A stretch of 64,000 bases of DNA from Actinacidiphila epipremni (GTDB taxonomy: Bacteria > Actinomycetota > Actinomycetes > Streptomycetales > Streptomycetaceae), in NCBI RefSeq assembly GCF_012034175.1, contig NZ_JAATEJ010000009.1, positions 62,001 to 126,000 on the forward strand. Reading direction: 5' to 3'. The position numbers and the translations under genes were made by a program. The notes under the pieces were generated by a model that worked only from the letters and a program-made list of their open reading frames with translations, made no database searches and was not told where the DNA came from. Within the stretch, counting starts at the first letter, position 1, and every line of letters starts with the position of its first letter. This document shows positions 8,423 to 18,068 of the stretch, one piece after another.

Positions 8423-9705
8423 ACCGCGTCCTCCACGATGCGCTCGGCGTCCCGGACGCGGAGCTTGCCGGACATGAGTTGGGGGAGGAGGGTGTCCCGA
8501 AGGGCGGCGAGGGTGCGGGATTCCCTCAGGCTGTGGCCGATCAGCTCAAACAGTGGAGAAGCCTCGGAAGCCCAGGCGTTGAGTCGTTCGGGCGTCGGTG
8601 TTGCAACTTCTAGGTGTGCCACAACTCGCCTGTTGATGTGCTGCTGCGCCCCACCAGTACCGTGCTTCGTCAGATCCGTAGCACGACTTCGGACCTCGCA
8701 GAAAAGCCAGTCGTTGAGTTCTCTGGATTCGGCCCAGACACCTGCGACATTCTGACTGCCACCCGCAGGAATCTCGAGCCGAGAGATGCGACCCATGGTT
8801 GCCCCGGTGATGCCGATAATCACAGTATGCGGCGGCATGACTTTCACGGAGCTACCTTTTAGTCCAAGTTCAGCGATGCGCTCACTCGGCTCAATAATCC
8901 GGATTTCGTTCGCTTTCCCCGAGTTGATCCAATTGATTGTTCCAGCCTCCCAAAACTCGGGCTTTCCCCTGCTGGGGGTCCCCCCCACCACCACGCTCGC
9001 AAGTTGATCAAGGCGGCAACTACTCACCAAACCACGTGCAACTTCTTGCCGATGCAGAGAGCGCAGGAGTTCGTCGGCACCCGAAGAAATGCGCTCGTTG
9101 ACCGCGATCTTGTCGTCCAGCGCCCCGAGGACGCCCACGATAGCGTCCTGCTCTTCACGCTCAGGGACGCAAACGTGAAATGCCTTCGCTTCAGGGAAGT
9201 AAACGGTCTGGTGGGTCGTCCCGTGCGCAAAACGCCGCACCGAATCCTGCTCCGAGAGGAGAATGTAGTTCAGGTACCTGGAAGAAATTTCGTCGCCGCA
9301 CACCCAGTTGACGAAATCCTGGCTCGTCGCCATGGGCACGCCCATCGTGACCACGTAGCCAACGGAAGCGGTCCGGGAAAGGCAGACCGTTCCCTCCGGA
9401 AGCACGCGCGCGGAGGAATTGGCAATACCTTCGTCAGTTACGTACTGAAATGTCGATGTGAGCGTGCGCCCGTGGTTCGCCGTTGCATCCTTGATACCGA
9501 GCCACGGAACGTCCCCGCCCCAATATTCCGGCTTCCTGCGACTCGGCGTATGCCCGCTCTCCAGCCTTGCGAGGTCTGACAGCTTGACCCATCGAAACCC
9601 GGGCGCCGTGGGCGTCTTTGGGTCTCCAACGCTGAGAGCCCAGCGCCCGGGAATGACGCCGGTGGTGGCCTCTCGACCACCTGTGGTTGTGATAGTCCTA
9701 GCCAT
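8419..9705 (-). CDS. hsdS: Type I restriction enzyme, S (specificity) subunit
   Basis: 428 residues with two target-recognition domains. The first starts around WVKLSDLARLESGHTPSR (about 40-60) and the second around LDQLASVVVGGTPSRGKPEFW (about 230-250), each followed by a helical spacer; the repeat of the G-x-T-P-S-R motif marks the domain duplication typical of HsdS. It dictates the bipartite sequence methylated and cut. The start ATG 9705 overlaps the hsdM stop by 8 bases. The DNA between about 8,620 and 9,450 is visibly less GC-rich than its surroundings, in keeping with frequent exchange of recognition domains. Confidence 0.93.
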   Translation of the reverse strand: MARTITTTGGREATTGVIPGRWALSVGDPKTPTAPGFRWVKLSDLARLESGHTPSRRKPEYWGGDVPWLGIKDATANHGRTLTSTFQYVTDEGIANSSARVLPEGTVCLSRTASVGYVVTMGVPMATSQDFVNWVCGDEISSRYLNYILLSEQDSVRRFAHGTTHQTVYFPEAKAFHVCVPEREEQDAIVGVLGALDDKIAVNERISSGADELLRSLHRQEVARGLVSSCRLDQLASVVVGGTPSRGKPEFWEAGTINWINSGKANEIRIIEPSERIAELGLKGSSVKVMPPHTVIIGITGATMGRISRLEIPAGGSQNVAGVWAESRELNDWLFCEVRSRATDLTKHGTGGAQQHINRRVVAHLEVATPTPERLNAWASEASPLFELIGHSLRESRTLAALRDTLLPQLMSGKLRVRDAERIVEDAV

Positions 9706-11332
9706 CGACCCTCCCCAACTGCTCCCGTACCACCGCGTCCAGCCGGGCGGACTCGTCCAACTGCGCGAAAAGTTCCTTCGTCAGCCGGGCGATACGCTCA
9801 CCCACCGGCTCCGCGTCCGGGTCCTCCTCCTCGACCGCCGCGCCCACGTACCGGCCCGGCGTCAGGACGAAGTCGTGCTTCGCGATTTCCTCCAGCGTCG
9901 CGCTGTAGCAGAAACCGGGCACGTCCTCGTACGAAAGGCCCTTCTCACGCGCCGACTTCGTGCCACGCCACGCGTGATACGTGTCGGCGACTTTCGCCAG
10001 GTCCTCCTCCGTCAGGACGCGCTCCGTACGATCAACCATCGTGCCCAGCGCCCGCGCGTCGATGAAGAGGACCCGGCTGCGTCGGTCCTCCAACGCCTTC
10101 GCGCCCTGCGGTGATTTGTCCTTCGTCAGGAACCACAGACACGCCGGGATCGCCGTCGTCCGGAAGAGGTTGCCCGGCAGCGCGACCATGCACGCCACCA
10201 AGTCCGCCTCGACCATCGCCGCCCGGATCTCGCCCTCACCGCTCTGCTTCGAGGACATGGAGCCGTTCGAGAGCACGACGCCGGCGCTCCCCCGGTCCCC
10301 GAGCTTGCTCACGATGTGCTGGAGCCATGCATAGTTCGCGTTGGACTGCGGCGGCACCCCGTATCGCCACCGCCGGTCGTCGGACTTTCTCGCCCAGTCC
10401 GACATGTTGAACGGCGGATTCGCCATCACGAAGTCGGCCTGCAGGTCGGGCAGCTTGTCGTCCGCGAAGGTGTCGGCCCATCGGTCGCCGACGCCCTTGG
10501 GGTCCATCCCGTGGATGGCCAGGTTCATCTTCGCCAGCCGCCACGTGCGCTCGTTGGCCTCCTGGCCGTAGATCGCGAGGTCGTGCGTGTGGTCCTGGCC
10601 GCGGCGGCGGGCGACGAACTTGCCGCTCTGGACGAACATGCCGCCCGAGCCGCACGCGGGGTCGTAGACGCGGCCCTCGTACGGCTCCAGGACCTCCACG
10701 ATGAGGCGGACGACGCTCGCCGGGGTGTAGAACTCGCCGGCGCGCTTGCCCTCGGCGCGGGCGAAGCGCTCAAGGAAGTACTCGTAGACCTCGCCCAGCA
10801 CATCCTGGGCGGGGCGGTCGCCGTGGCCGGTGAAGCGGGCGTCACTGATGAGGTCGACCAGTTCCTTGAGGCGCTGCTGGTCGACGTTGTCGCGGTTGAA
10901 GATCTTCGGGAGGACGCCGGTGAGGGCCTTGTTGGCCTTCATCACCTCGTCCATCGCCGTGTCCAGGAGGCTGCCGACGCCGCCTTCCGCGCTGGCCGCG
11001 TTGCCGGCAATGTGGTCCCAGCGGGCCGTCGCGGGCACCCAGAAGACGTTCTTCTCGGTGTACTCGTCCTTGTCCTCAAGGAAGGCCGCCCGGCGATGCT
11101 CGGGGATCTGAGCGAGCTCCGGGTCGGCGGCCAGCTCCTCCCGGCGTTCGGCGAAGGCGTCCGAGACGTACTTCAGGAAGACCAGGCCGAGTACGAACTC
11201 CTTGTACTGAGCGGCGTCCATCGAACCGCGGAGCTTGTCCGCGGCTTTCCACAGGATGTCCTGGATCTCCTTGGTGCTGGAGACGCCGGGCAGTTCGCCC
11301 TGTCCGGCGGCGGCGCGCTTGCGCGGGGGCAT
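9698..11332 (-). CDS. hsdM: Type I restriction enzyme, M (methylase) subunit
   Basis: 544 residues, normal length for HsdM. An N-terminal helical HsdM_N domain (about 20-170) precedes the Rossmann methyltransferase fold with the S-adenosylmethionine loop DPACGSGG at 224-231 and catalytic NPPF at 305-308. It methylates adenine N6 in the site chosen by HsdS. It is followed directly by overlapping hsdS, and preceded 40 bases upstream by the 720-residue pseudo-methylase on the same strand, so all four genes may form one transcript. Confidence 0.95.
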   Translation of the reverse strand: MPPRKRAAAGQGELPGVSSTKEIQDILWKAADKLRGSMDAAQYKEFVLGLVFLKYVSDAFAERREELAADPELAQIPEHRRAAFLEDKDEYTEKNVFWVPATARWDHIAGNAASAEGGVGSLLDTAMDEVMKANKALTGVLPKIFNRDNVDQQRLKELVDLISDARFTGHGDRPAQDVLGEVYEYFLERFARAEGKRAGEFYTPASVVRLIVEVLEPYEGRVYDPACGSGGMFVQSGKFVARRRGQDHTHDLAIYGQEANERTWRLAKMNLAIHGMDPKGVGDRWADTFADDKLPDLQADFVMANPPFNMSDWARKSDDRRWRYGVPPQSNANYAWLQHIVSKLGDRGSAGVVLSNGSMSSKQSGEGEIRAAMVEADLVACMVALPGNLFRTTAIPACLWFLTKDKSPQGAKALEDRRSRVLFIDARALGTMVDRTERVLTEEDLAKVADTYHAWRGTKSAREKGLSYEDVPGFCYSATLEEIAKHDFVLTPGRYVGAAVEEEDPDAEPVGERIARLTKELFAQLDESARLDAVVREQLGRVDG

Positions 11333-11372
11333 CGTTCCTTCTTCCGAGTTCGGTTCCGAGTCAGTGATCGCG

Positions 11373-13535
11373 TTACGTAGTCACGTGGGTGGGGGCCGAG
11401 CCGACGGTCAAGGTGCCGTCGGCCAAGCCCGCTATCGTCAGCCGGCGGGCCTCCGCCAGCGCGTCGGCCTGTGCGCGCAGCAACTGTTCCCGGCGCTCGG
11501 CCTCGGCCAGCAGCGCGTCGAAGCGCAGCACTTCGTCCGGATCGAGGTCGGGGAGCTGATAGTCCTCAATGCGCCGGGCTGCGCGTACGGCGCCGGGGCT
11601 GCGGGCGGTGCCACGGGCAGCGCCGAGCAGGGCGGCCAGCACCCGGGGGGTGAGCGGGCGGGCGGTTTCGCGGTTGAGGCGGAGGATGCGGGCGGGGAAG
11701 GCGACGACGGAGAAGCCGTCGTGGTCGACGTACAGCCCGAGGCGAGGGGCGAGGGTGTACACGATGTCACCCGGCTCGGTGAGCGCCGCTCGCTCGTACT
11801 CCGTGGCCAGCACCAGGCGGTCGATGCGGCGGCCCCCGACGGGCCGCTCGCCGGTGACCTCCCCGGGGCCGAGGACGGTGTGGTGGCCGTCGGGGACGAG
11901 GTGGGCGGGGTCGACGCGGTGGCCGGGGAGCCGGGTCACCCTGTGGGCCGCGATGAGTCTGCCGAGAGTGGTGCGCGGTGGAAGAGCGTCGCCCCGGCGC
12001 AGGACGGGGCCGCGGTAGGGGCCGCGCTGCTTCTCGTACGCGCGGGCCTCGGCGGTCGCGCGCTCCAGGCGTGCCTCGGCCTCGGCGATGAGGGCGGGGC
12101 GTTCGGCGACCTCCGTGGACCAGAAGACGGGCAGCGGCGGCGCGGGCGGGGTGAGCGGGCCGCGGAAGGCCCGATCCAAGTCGGCGACGGGGACGACGCG
12201 GCCGTACCTGGGGTCGTGGCCGTCGCGGCGCAGTCCCTCGGCACGCCAGAGGAGTACGTCCTCGGCGAGCCGCGTGCTGACATGAGGAGTGAGCGGCTCG
12301 GCGCGGATGTCGGCGAGGAGAACCTTGCCGACCGCCTGATGGACGGGGCCGCGGGTGAGCGTCCACAGAGCGGGTCGGTAGCCGGGGCGGAACGGCAGGA
12401 CGCCGCCGGGGAGCGCGATGACCGACTCGACGATGTTCTCCCGCAGCAGAGCGGTGCGCAGTTGTGCGGCCTCGGTGCTCTTCAGCTCGTCGACGAGCGC
12501 GTCGGCCGGCCCGAGGACGACGGCCGTGCAGCCGGGCCGCAGGAGGTACGCGACCCGCTCCAGCTCGGTCAGGGCGGCGATCACCGAGCGGTCCTCACCG
12601 GGGCGGTAGGGGAGCTGGGTGACGACGAGGTCCGGGTCGGCGAAGCGCTCCTCCAGATCGGTGCCGGTCTGCACGTCGAGGTTGAGTTCTTCGACGCCCG
12701 CCAGCAGCAGACGCCGGCGGGTGATGCGAGTGAGCCGGTCGTCGGGGTCTGCCGCGAGGACGGTGAGGAGGTCGCGTTCCTCGGAATCGGCGATGACGGC
12801 GGCGAGCAGGTCGCCGGCACGGGCGTTCGGGTCGGCGAGGGTGACACGCGCGCCTTCCCCGAGGCGAGCGCGCAGGTCGGTGAGCCGGCCGAGGAGGTTC
12901 CGAAGTTCCGGGGTGACCGAGTCGGCGGTGAGGATGTCGAGCCCGAGCCGGGAACGGGCGGCGAGCAGCCACTCGTACGCGCCGTGCTCGCTGTAGGCGG
13001 CCTCGACCAGTTCCTCGGCGAGGTGGGCGAGAGCAGCGCCATCGGCGGGAGTCGCCTCGGCGTTGATGGTCCGCAGCTCGCGGAGGACGTACTCGTCCTC
13101 GACGTCGATACGTTCGGCCCGGCGGAGGACGCCGGCCCAGAGGTCCGCGTCGCCCGCTTCGGTCTCGGGGTCAATGAGCGGCCGGTCGTCGAGACGGCGC
13201 AGGCACAGCAGGCTGCCGACCGTCTCGACGAGCTGCCACGCCGTGAAGCGCTCGCGCAGGGCGATGATGCCGAAGAGGGCCAGCTCTGACCGGAGCTCCG
13301 CCGGGGCTGCGTTGCCGAGACCGGAGGCGATCAGCCACTCGGCCACCTGGGCGCCGTCGAACAGCGGCCGCCCCGAGCTCTCGGACACGGCGGCGGGGAA
13401 GTCCGGATGGCGCCGGCGCCAGGTGGACACGACCGGGCGCTTCACATGGGCGAAAGCGGCGATGTCGGTCATCGAGACCAGGAGTGGCAGAGGCGGCGTG
13501 GGACGGAGCGACGGCTCCGGCAGCTCAGTGACCAT
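11373..13535 (-). CDS. HTH protein with degenerate N6-adenine methyltransferase domain
   Basis: 720 residues from ATG 13535, with AAGGAGG 7 bases upstream. Residues about 20-70 form a helix-turn-helix (MTDIAAFAHVKRPVVSTWRR) as in standalone actinomycete N-6 DNA methylases. The following domain has the layout of such an enzyme but key residues are lost: where DPxxGSG should bind cofactor there is DPNARAGD (235-242), and the catalytic NPPY is replaced by QLPY (307-310). The C-terminal half resembles HsdM/HsdS-type helical and recognition regions and ends with a coiled segment. It is therefore probably unable to methylate and may serve in DNA recognition or regulation for the adjacent hsdMSR. 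The frame is intact and long, so this is not a simple pseudogene. Confidence 0.75.
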   Translation of the reverse strand: MVTELPEPSLRPTPPLPLLVSMTDIAAFAHVKRPVVSTWRRRHPDFPAAVSESSGRPLFDGAQVAEWLIASGLGNAAPAELRSELALFGIIALRERFTAWQLVETVGSLLCLRRLDDRPLIDPETEAGDADLWAGVLRRAERIDVEDEYVLRELRTINAEATPADGAALAHLAEELVEAAYSEHGAYEWLLAARSRLGLDILTADSVTPELRNLLGRLTDLRARLGEGARVTLADPNARAGDLLAAVIADSEERDLLTVLAADPDDRLTRITRRRLLLAGVEELNLDVQTGTDLEERFADPDLVVTQLPYRPGEDRSVIAALTELERVAYLLRPGCTAVVLGPADALVDELKSTEAAQLRTALLRENIVESVIALPGGVLPFRPGYRPALWTLTRGPVHQAVGKVLLADIRAEPLTPHVSTRLAEDVLLWRAEGLRRDGHDPRYGRVVPVADLDRAFRGPLTPPAPPLPVFWSTEVAERPALIAEAEARLERATAEARAYEKQRGPYRGPVLRRGDALPPRTTLGRLIAAHRVTRLPGHRVDPAHLVPDGHHTVLGPGEVTGERPVGGRRIDRLVLATEYERAALTEPGDIVYTLAPRLGLYVDHDGFSVVAFPARILRLNRETARPLTPRVLAALLGAARGTARSPGAVRAARRIEDYQLPDLDPDEVLRFDALLAEAERREQLLRAQADALAEARRLTIAGLADGTLTVGSAPTHVTT

Positions 13536-13831
13536 GGCGCGCCCTCCTTCGCTCTACCTCTTCGCCTCAGCCGCCGGCGACAGTCGCCCTACCCTTGTCG
13601 CACGCAGGCCGCCTCCAGCAGTCTCCCGCCGACCCGCAAGACGATACGCCAATCTCGAGCGCGGGGTTCGGCCGTTGCTTGATAAGGGGGGTTACCACAC
13701 TCACCGAACCCCCAGCCAACTCATCTCGGCCGCATGAATCGCGTCCGAAACGACCCAACTCCCCGTGCAGATGTACCAAAATGACGGCCTGGTGACCCGG
13801 AGATGGCGTTGGGCGGGGTGGTGCGGCGTAA
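13536..13831. other. Divergent intergenic region, 296 bp
   Basis: This separates the minus-strand restriction operon from the plus-strand PLD-pair genes, so it should hold two promoters. An inverted repeat GGGGGTT (about 13,687-13,693) / AACCCCC (about 13,708-13,714) with a 14-base loop is visible. I find no convincing -35/-10 pair and no small gene. Confidence 0.4.
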
Positions 13832-15364
13832 ATGGATGAAGGCACGGTCTCCGTCATCGGGGACGGCCATGCCCCGGGGCTGGTGGACGGTCCGGAGTGG
13901 AGCCTTCCGGGACTGGACGTAGCCGCCGGCCGGTATCCGCTTTCGGTGGAGCGGCATGTAATGGCCATGGCCGATCACCTGGTCCCCGGGGTGACCACGG
14001 TGACACCGCACGGGCGCTACTACGCGCTGCACGGACTGATCGCGGCACAAGCCGACGCCGAGGACCTGACGGTCCCCGAGGCCCAGTCGTTGCTGCGCCG
14101 CGCCGAAGTGGCATTGGCCGCCGTATCGTTCGCGCACCATCCGCAGACTCTGGAATGGCTGCCGCGGGCTCACGGGACGGACGCCCTGGCTCGGCGGCTG
14201 CACGCCGGGACGCTCACCATGTCCGAGGCCGAGGCCCCCGGCAAGGACGGTTACGTCGGTAGCCGGTGGGGGTTCTGGGGACCGTACAACGGCTCCGAGA
14301 TCGCACTCGGCATCCTCGCTCCCGGGCCCATGCCAGCTCCCGGACCGCGGCTGGAAACGGCCGCGGTACGTACGGGGCTGGACGGGCTGCTGGAGTTGGC
14401 CCGCGCGGACACGCTGCCGGTGGACAGCCTGACGTCTTTCGGCGACCGGCTGTGCGTATGCGCGGGCGGTGAGCGTGCTGACGGTGAGTGGCTCGCGAAG
14501 GTGATGTGCGAGCCCGCTGAGCCGGCGGAAACGGGCTCCCGCTCGACGACGCGACGGCAGACGATCCAGCTTCTGGCTCGAGTGGTCACCGAACATCCCG
14601 AGCGGATCCGGCGTTTCACCCGTGACATCGGACCTGTGCTCGCCTTCGGTGACTTCCTCACTTCGGATTCCGTGACGAGCGGCATCGACACGGCCGCCGC
14701 CTGGCGAGGAGTGGTGCTGCGCAACTACTCGGTCGGCGCGTGGCGCCGCCTGTGGTCCTGGCTCGTCGCGCAGGTCGACGGACTGCTGCCGATCGAGGAA
14801 GTGGCTGACCGCTTCGCTGCGGAACTACCGGACACCACGGTGGACGCCTTCCTGTCCGCACTCCCCGCAACGCAGAGCATGACCGGTGCCCCGCTGCCCG
14901 CCGAGGACGAACTGCGGAAAACCAAAGACAGTCCCTTGCCCCTCACCGAACTACGAGTGCTCGCCGTCGGTGCACGCCGGGTCGACGAACTCTCCGGCAG
15001 GGTCCGTGACGCGTTCCTCGGCCGGCGCGGAGTCGAACTCGGACCGGAGTGGACGCAGCGGAGGCTTGACGAAGCCCGGCCCATGAAGCTGCACGACTTT
15101 GCCCGCCGGATCACCCATGACCTGGTGGCGCGGTCGCAGCGGATCGCGCGCGCCAAAGCCCGCCGGCGCCCCGACGGCACCTTGTGGCTGCCGACCCGAC
15201 TGCACGAGCGCGGCGGGCTGCTGTACAGGACGAGCCAGGAGGGGCGCGGCGACGTCGGCCTGCGGCTGGACCAGCTCGGAACCGTTCTGGCCACCTGCGG
15301 TGTACTGCGCTACGACGGCGGTAGTTGGTCGGTAACTGACAGGGGGAGGGCTCTCCTTGGCTGA
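13832..15364 (+). CDS. Unrecognised 510-aa protein coupled to PLD-like protein
   Basis: The start ATG 13832 has no clear ribosome site. I do not recognise the family. The protein looks soluble and multidomain: an N-terminal half (about 1-210) with a conserved-looking RWGFWGPYNGSE segment, a middle helical region, and a C-terminal winged-helix-like end (GLRLDQLGTVLATCGVLRYDGGSWSVTDRGRALL) that could bind nucleic acid. Its stop overlaps the next gene by 8 bases (15,357-15,364), so the two products are very likely made together and act together. The position between a type I restriction operon and Wadjet makes a defence role plausible. Confidence 0.7.
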   Translation: MDEGTVSVIGDGHAPGLVDGPEWSLPGLDVAAGRYPLSVERHVMAMADHLVPGVTTVTPHGRYYALHGLIAAQADAEDLTVPEAQSLLRRAEVALAAVSFAHHPQTLEWLPRAHGTDALARRLHAGTLTMSEAEAPGKDGYVGSRWGFWGPYNGSEIALGILAPGPMPAPGPRLETAAVRTGLDGLLELARADTLPVDSLTSFGDRLCVCAGGERADGEWLAKVMCEPAEPAETGSRSTTRRQTIQLLARVVTEHPERIRRFTRDIGPVLAFGDFLTSDSVTSGIDTAAAWRGVVLRNYSVGAWRRLWSWLVAQVDGLLPIEEVADRFAAELPDTTVDAFLSALPATQSMTGAPLPAEDELRKTKDSPLPLTELRVLAVGARRVDELSGRVRDAFLGRRGVELGPEWTQRRLDEARPMKLHDFARRITHDLVARSQRIARAKARRRPDGTLWLPTRLHERGGLLYRTSQEGRGDVGLRLDQLGTVLATCGVLRYDGGSWSVTDRGRALLG

Positions 15365-18068
15365 GAACGTTCCAACACCGAAATCAGTGAGGGGACCGAA
15401 CGCCTTCGCCTCACCGCTGACGCTCATCCTTGAGAAAGAGCAGGAGGGCGGACAACCCCTGCGAGAAGCCCTCTTCCTGAGTTTCACAGCCGATCTCGGA
15501 TTCTTCGAGGATGTCGCCCTCGGCGTCACCCAGGCAACCGGCGCGCTCGTGACGGTGGTGGGAGACGTCCCCATGGCTCGCGCAGACGCCCGGTCCGTCC
15601 GGCGGGCCGGCCGCAGCTACCTCCCCGGTCATGCATACGCTCACGGTGCCGCCTTCCACCCCAAGTTGATGGTCCTCGCCGGACCGGATCACGCCACCGT
15701 CGCTCTCGGCTCGGGTAACACCACGCTGGCCGGCTGGCAGGCCAACTCCGAGCTGTGGACCGTTCTGCGGGTGGACGGCGAACAGAGCCCCGCCGCGGTG
15801 CCGGACCTGGCGGCATGGCTTCGTGGCCTGCCGGAGAGAGTACGGTTCTCCGCCGGCGTGCCGGACGCGCTGGGACGGGTGGCAGCGCTGTTGGACCGAC
15901 TCCATCGCGACAGGGAACCTGCGGAACCCCAGGTCCGCCTGGTCAGCAGTCTTCGCACACCCATCGTCGATCAGCTGCCGCACGGGCCCGTTGACGAACT
16001 GGCCGTCTTCGCGCCCTTCCACGACCGGCGGTCAAAGGCGCTCCGGAGATTGCTAAAGCGCTTTCGTCCCGGCCGGTTCACCCTTGCCTACCAGCCCGGG
16101 CTCACCGATCTCGACGGACCGTCGATCGCCGACCTGGTGAAGGAGTACGACGGCCACATCATCAGCGACAACGGCGAGCGGTACCGGCACGGAAAGCTCA
16201 TCGAGTGGACCTCCGGCGGGCAGCGGTGGGCCCTGACCGGCAGCCCGAACATCTCCGCCGCCGCCCTGCTCCTCTCCCAGGCCGAGGGCGGCAACTGCGA
16301 ACTCGGCCTCATCAGCCCGGTCCCCACCACGCTCCTTCCGGACGGCACCGACGAGCCCGTCTCCCGGCTGCGCTCGGCCGCACGGCTCCCCCGTCCCCCG
16401 GTCCGCACCGTTCCGCTGCTGCTGGGTGCCCTGCGCGTACCGGACGGCCTGGAGATCAGCCTGGCCCGTCCCCTCCTCGACGCCGCACACCTGGAGATTT
16501 CCCCGGTCGCCGCGCCGCCGGAGACCTGGGAGCGCATCACCGAAATCCCACCAGGCCAGGACACACTGACAGTGACCGCTGCAGCGGACGCGGGCAGCCG
16601 TGTGCGCCTGGTCGTCGTCGACGGCGGGGGCGTACCGACGTTCGGCAACATCGTGTTCGTCGTCGACCCCGAAGCAGTGCTGCACCGAGTGGCCTCCAGG
16701 CGGCCGCACGCCCCCACAACGCAGCCCCTGGAGCTGTTCACGGACCCGCTGCTCGCTGAGCGGTTCCTCAGTGACTTGGAAGCGCTCCGTGCGGTGCTGG
16801 GGCCGGGTCCGGCAGCAGCCTCGGCGAGCAGCCGTAGTGGCGCGCCTGTGACATCGTCGCTGAGCAGCGCCGGGGACGGCTGGGAGCGCTATCTGGACGA
16901 ATGCGCCGGACGCGTCGGGAACGCGCTCCTGCGCTTCGCCGTAGGACTGCCCCCGGATGTCGGCGCTCCCCTCCAGGACCTCCTGTCCGTCTCCTGGGAC
17001 GATGAGGCCACGAACGACATCGAAGCCGCCCTCGAAGGAGACGACGCGGAGAGCGTGGCAGCGGATCACGACCCGGTGATGGCCGACGCCGAGGTGACCG
17101 CCACCACGCTGCCCGATCTCCGGAAGGCCGACGAGGAGGTACGCCGCAGGTACCGGCGCGTAGTGGAACGCATGGTGCCTCCCGCTCCCCAGTGGAGCCG
17201 TGAGAAGGAAAGCACCGTAGCCCCCGGCCCCAGGCGGGGCCCGGTGGACAGCCTGCTCGTCGTCCGGCTGACGCTGTGGATCATCGCGGCGGGCGCCTGG
17301 CCTCCCCGGCACACGGGCTGGGTCCCCCTGCTCTCCCGCGCTGTCCTTGCGCTGGCCCCGTCCGATCACCAGGCCGGTGTCCCGGAGACGTTCGAACCCC
17401 AGGTCGGCAGCCTCGCAGCGGTCGCCCTCGCCGTGCTCAGAAGCCATGCCCCACGCTACGAGACCACCCCTGAGACCGCGGCCTTCAACGAAGCCTCACG
17501 TGCCCTACGCCATCTGCTTTCCGCTATGGATGGCGCGTACGTCGCGGAATACACGAGGCTGCTCGACAGAGGCTCCGGCCCGTCCGTCACCGAGGCGGCC
17601 GTACTCGACGTCGCGTCGGACATCGTCCAGGACGATCCGCTCGCCGACGCGATGTGGTCCCTCACCGAGAAGGGCCGCGAGGCCCACCGTGACGGGCCGC
17701 TTCTGCTTCACATCCCCGGCAGCTTCACAAACCCGGCGCTGGTCGCACTCCAGGCAGTCGGCGCTGCCGAAGACGCTCCCCTGGTCGGAGCCTGGGCCGG
17801 CTCCACCGGCAGCGCTTGGGCTCTGGTCGTCTGGCGACGGCCCGACCTCATCGTGGTCGATGCCAAGGGGACCTCACCCCTCTGGAAGCACCACCGTCTC
17901 ACCGGCTTGGTCGGCCCCAAGGCCCTCGCCTCACAGCCAAATCCCGGCTCGGCCCCCTCCGTCTCCCACGGCCCCCGCAACCGGCCCTTCGAACTGGCCC
18001 AGCAAGTCCTGCTGGAGCTTGGGCTGAGCGGGCCCCTCCCACCGCGGTGTGAGTCTCATCCGTGGTGA
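15357..18068 (+). CDS. Phospholipase-D-superfamily protein, 903 aa
   Basis: Two HKD-type half-sites are visible: FHPKLMVL followed by GSGNTTLAGW (His about 100), and RHGKLIEW followed by TGSPNISAAAL (His about 278). Paired HxK/N motifs of this spacing are the active site of PLD-family nucleases and phosphodiesterases. The remaining 600 residues include a beta-rich middle (about 340-470) and a helical C-terminal region ending with a conserved-looking VVDAKGTSPLWKHHRL; I do not recognise them. The gene overlaps the upstream 510-aa gene by 8 bases. PLD nucleases occur in defence systems such as DISARM (DrmC), but no DISARM helicase is present here, so this pair is something else. Confidence 0.75.
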   Translation: MAENVPTPKSVRGPNAFASPLTLILEKEQEGGQPLREALFLSFTADLGFFEDVALGVTQATGALVTVVGDVPMARADARSVRRAGRSYLPGHAYAHGAAFHPKLMVLAGPDHATVALGSGNTTLAGWQANSELWTVLRVDGEQSPAAVPDLAAWLRGLPERVRFSAGVPDALGRVAALLDRLHRDREPAEPQVRLVSSLRTPIVDQLPHGPVDELAVFAPFHDRRSKALRRLLKRFRPGRFTLAYQPGLTDLDGPSIADLVKEYDGHIISDNGERYRHGKLIEWTSGGQRWALTGSPNISAAALLLSQAEGGNCELGLISPVPTTLLPDGTDEPVSRLRSAARLPRPPVRTVPLLLGALRVPDGLEISLARPLLDAAHLEISPVAAPPETWERITEIPPGQDTLTVTAAADAGSRVRLVVVDGGGVPTFGNIVFVVDPEAVLHRVASRRPHAPTTQPLELFTDPLLAERFLSDLEALRAVLGPGPAAASASSRSGAPVTSSLSSAGDGWERYLDECAGRVGNALLRFAVGLPPDVGAPLQDLLSVSWDDEATNDIEAALEGDDAESVAADHDPVMADAEVTATTLPDLRKADEEVRRRYRRVVERMVPPAPQWSREKESTVAPGPRRGPVDSLLVVRLTLWIIAAGAWPPRHTGWVPLLSRAVLALAPSDHQAGVPETFEPQVGSLAAVALAVLRSHAPRYETTPETAAFNEASRALRHLLSAMDGAYVAEYTRLLDRGSGPSVTEAAVLDVASDIVQDDPLADAMWSLTEKGREAHRDGPLLLHIPGSFTNPALVALQAVGAAEDAPLVGAWAGSTGSAWALVVWRRPDLIVVDAKGTSPLWKHHRLTGLVGPKALASQPNPGSAPSVSHGPRNRPFELAQQVLLELGLSGPLPPRCESHPW

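Noticed and set aside
15411-18027. Long open frames on both strands across the PLD gene
   Set aside because: In GC-rich DNA the other frames of real genes stay open. These have Arg/Pro/Ala-rich translations, no ribosome sites and no motifs.
13832-18068. DISARM or BREX system
   Set aside because: A PLD protein and methylases are present, but there is no DrmA/DrmB helicase, no PglZ and no BrxC/BrxL-like gene.
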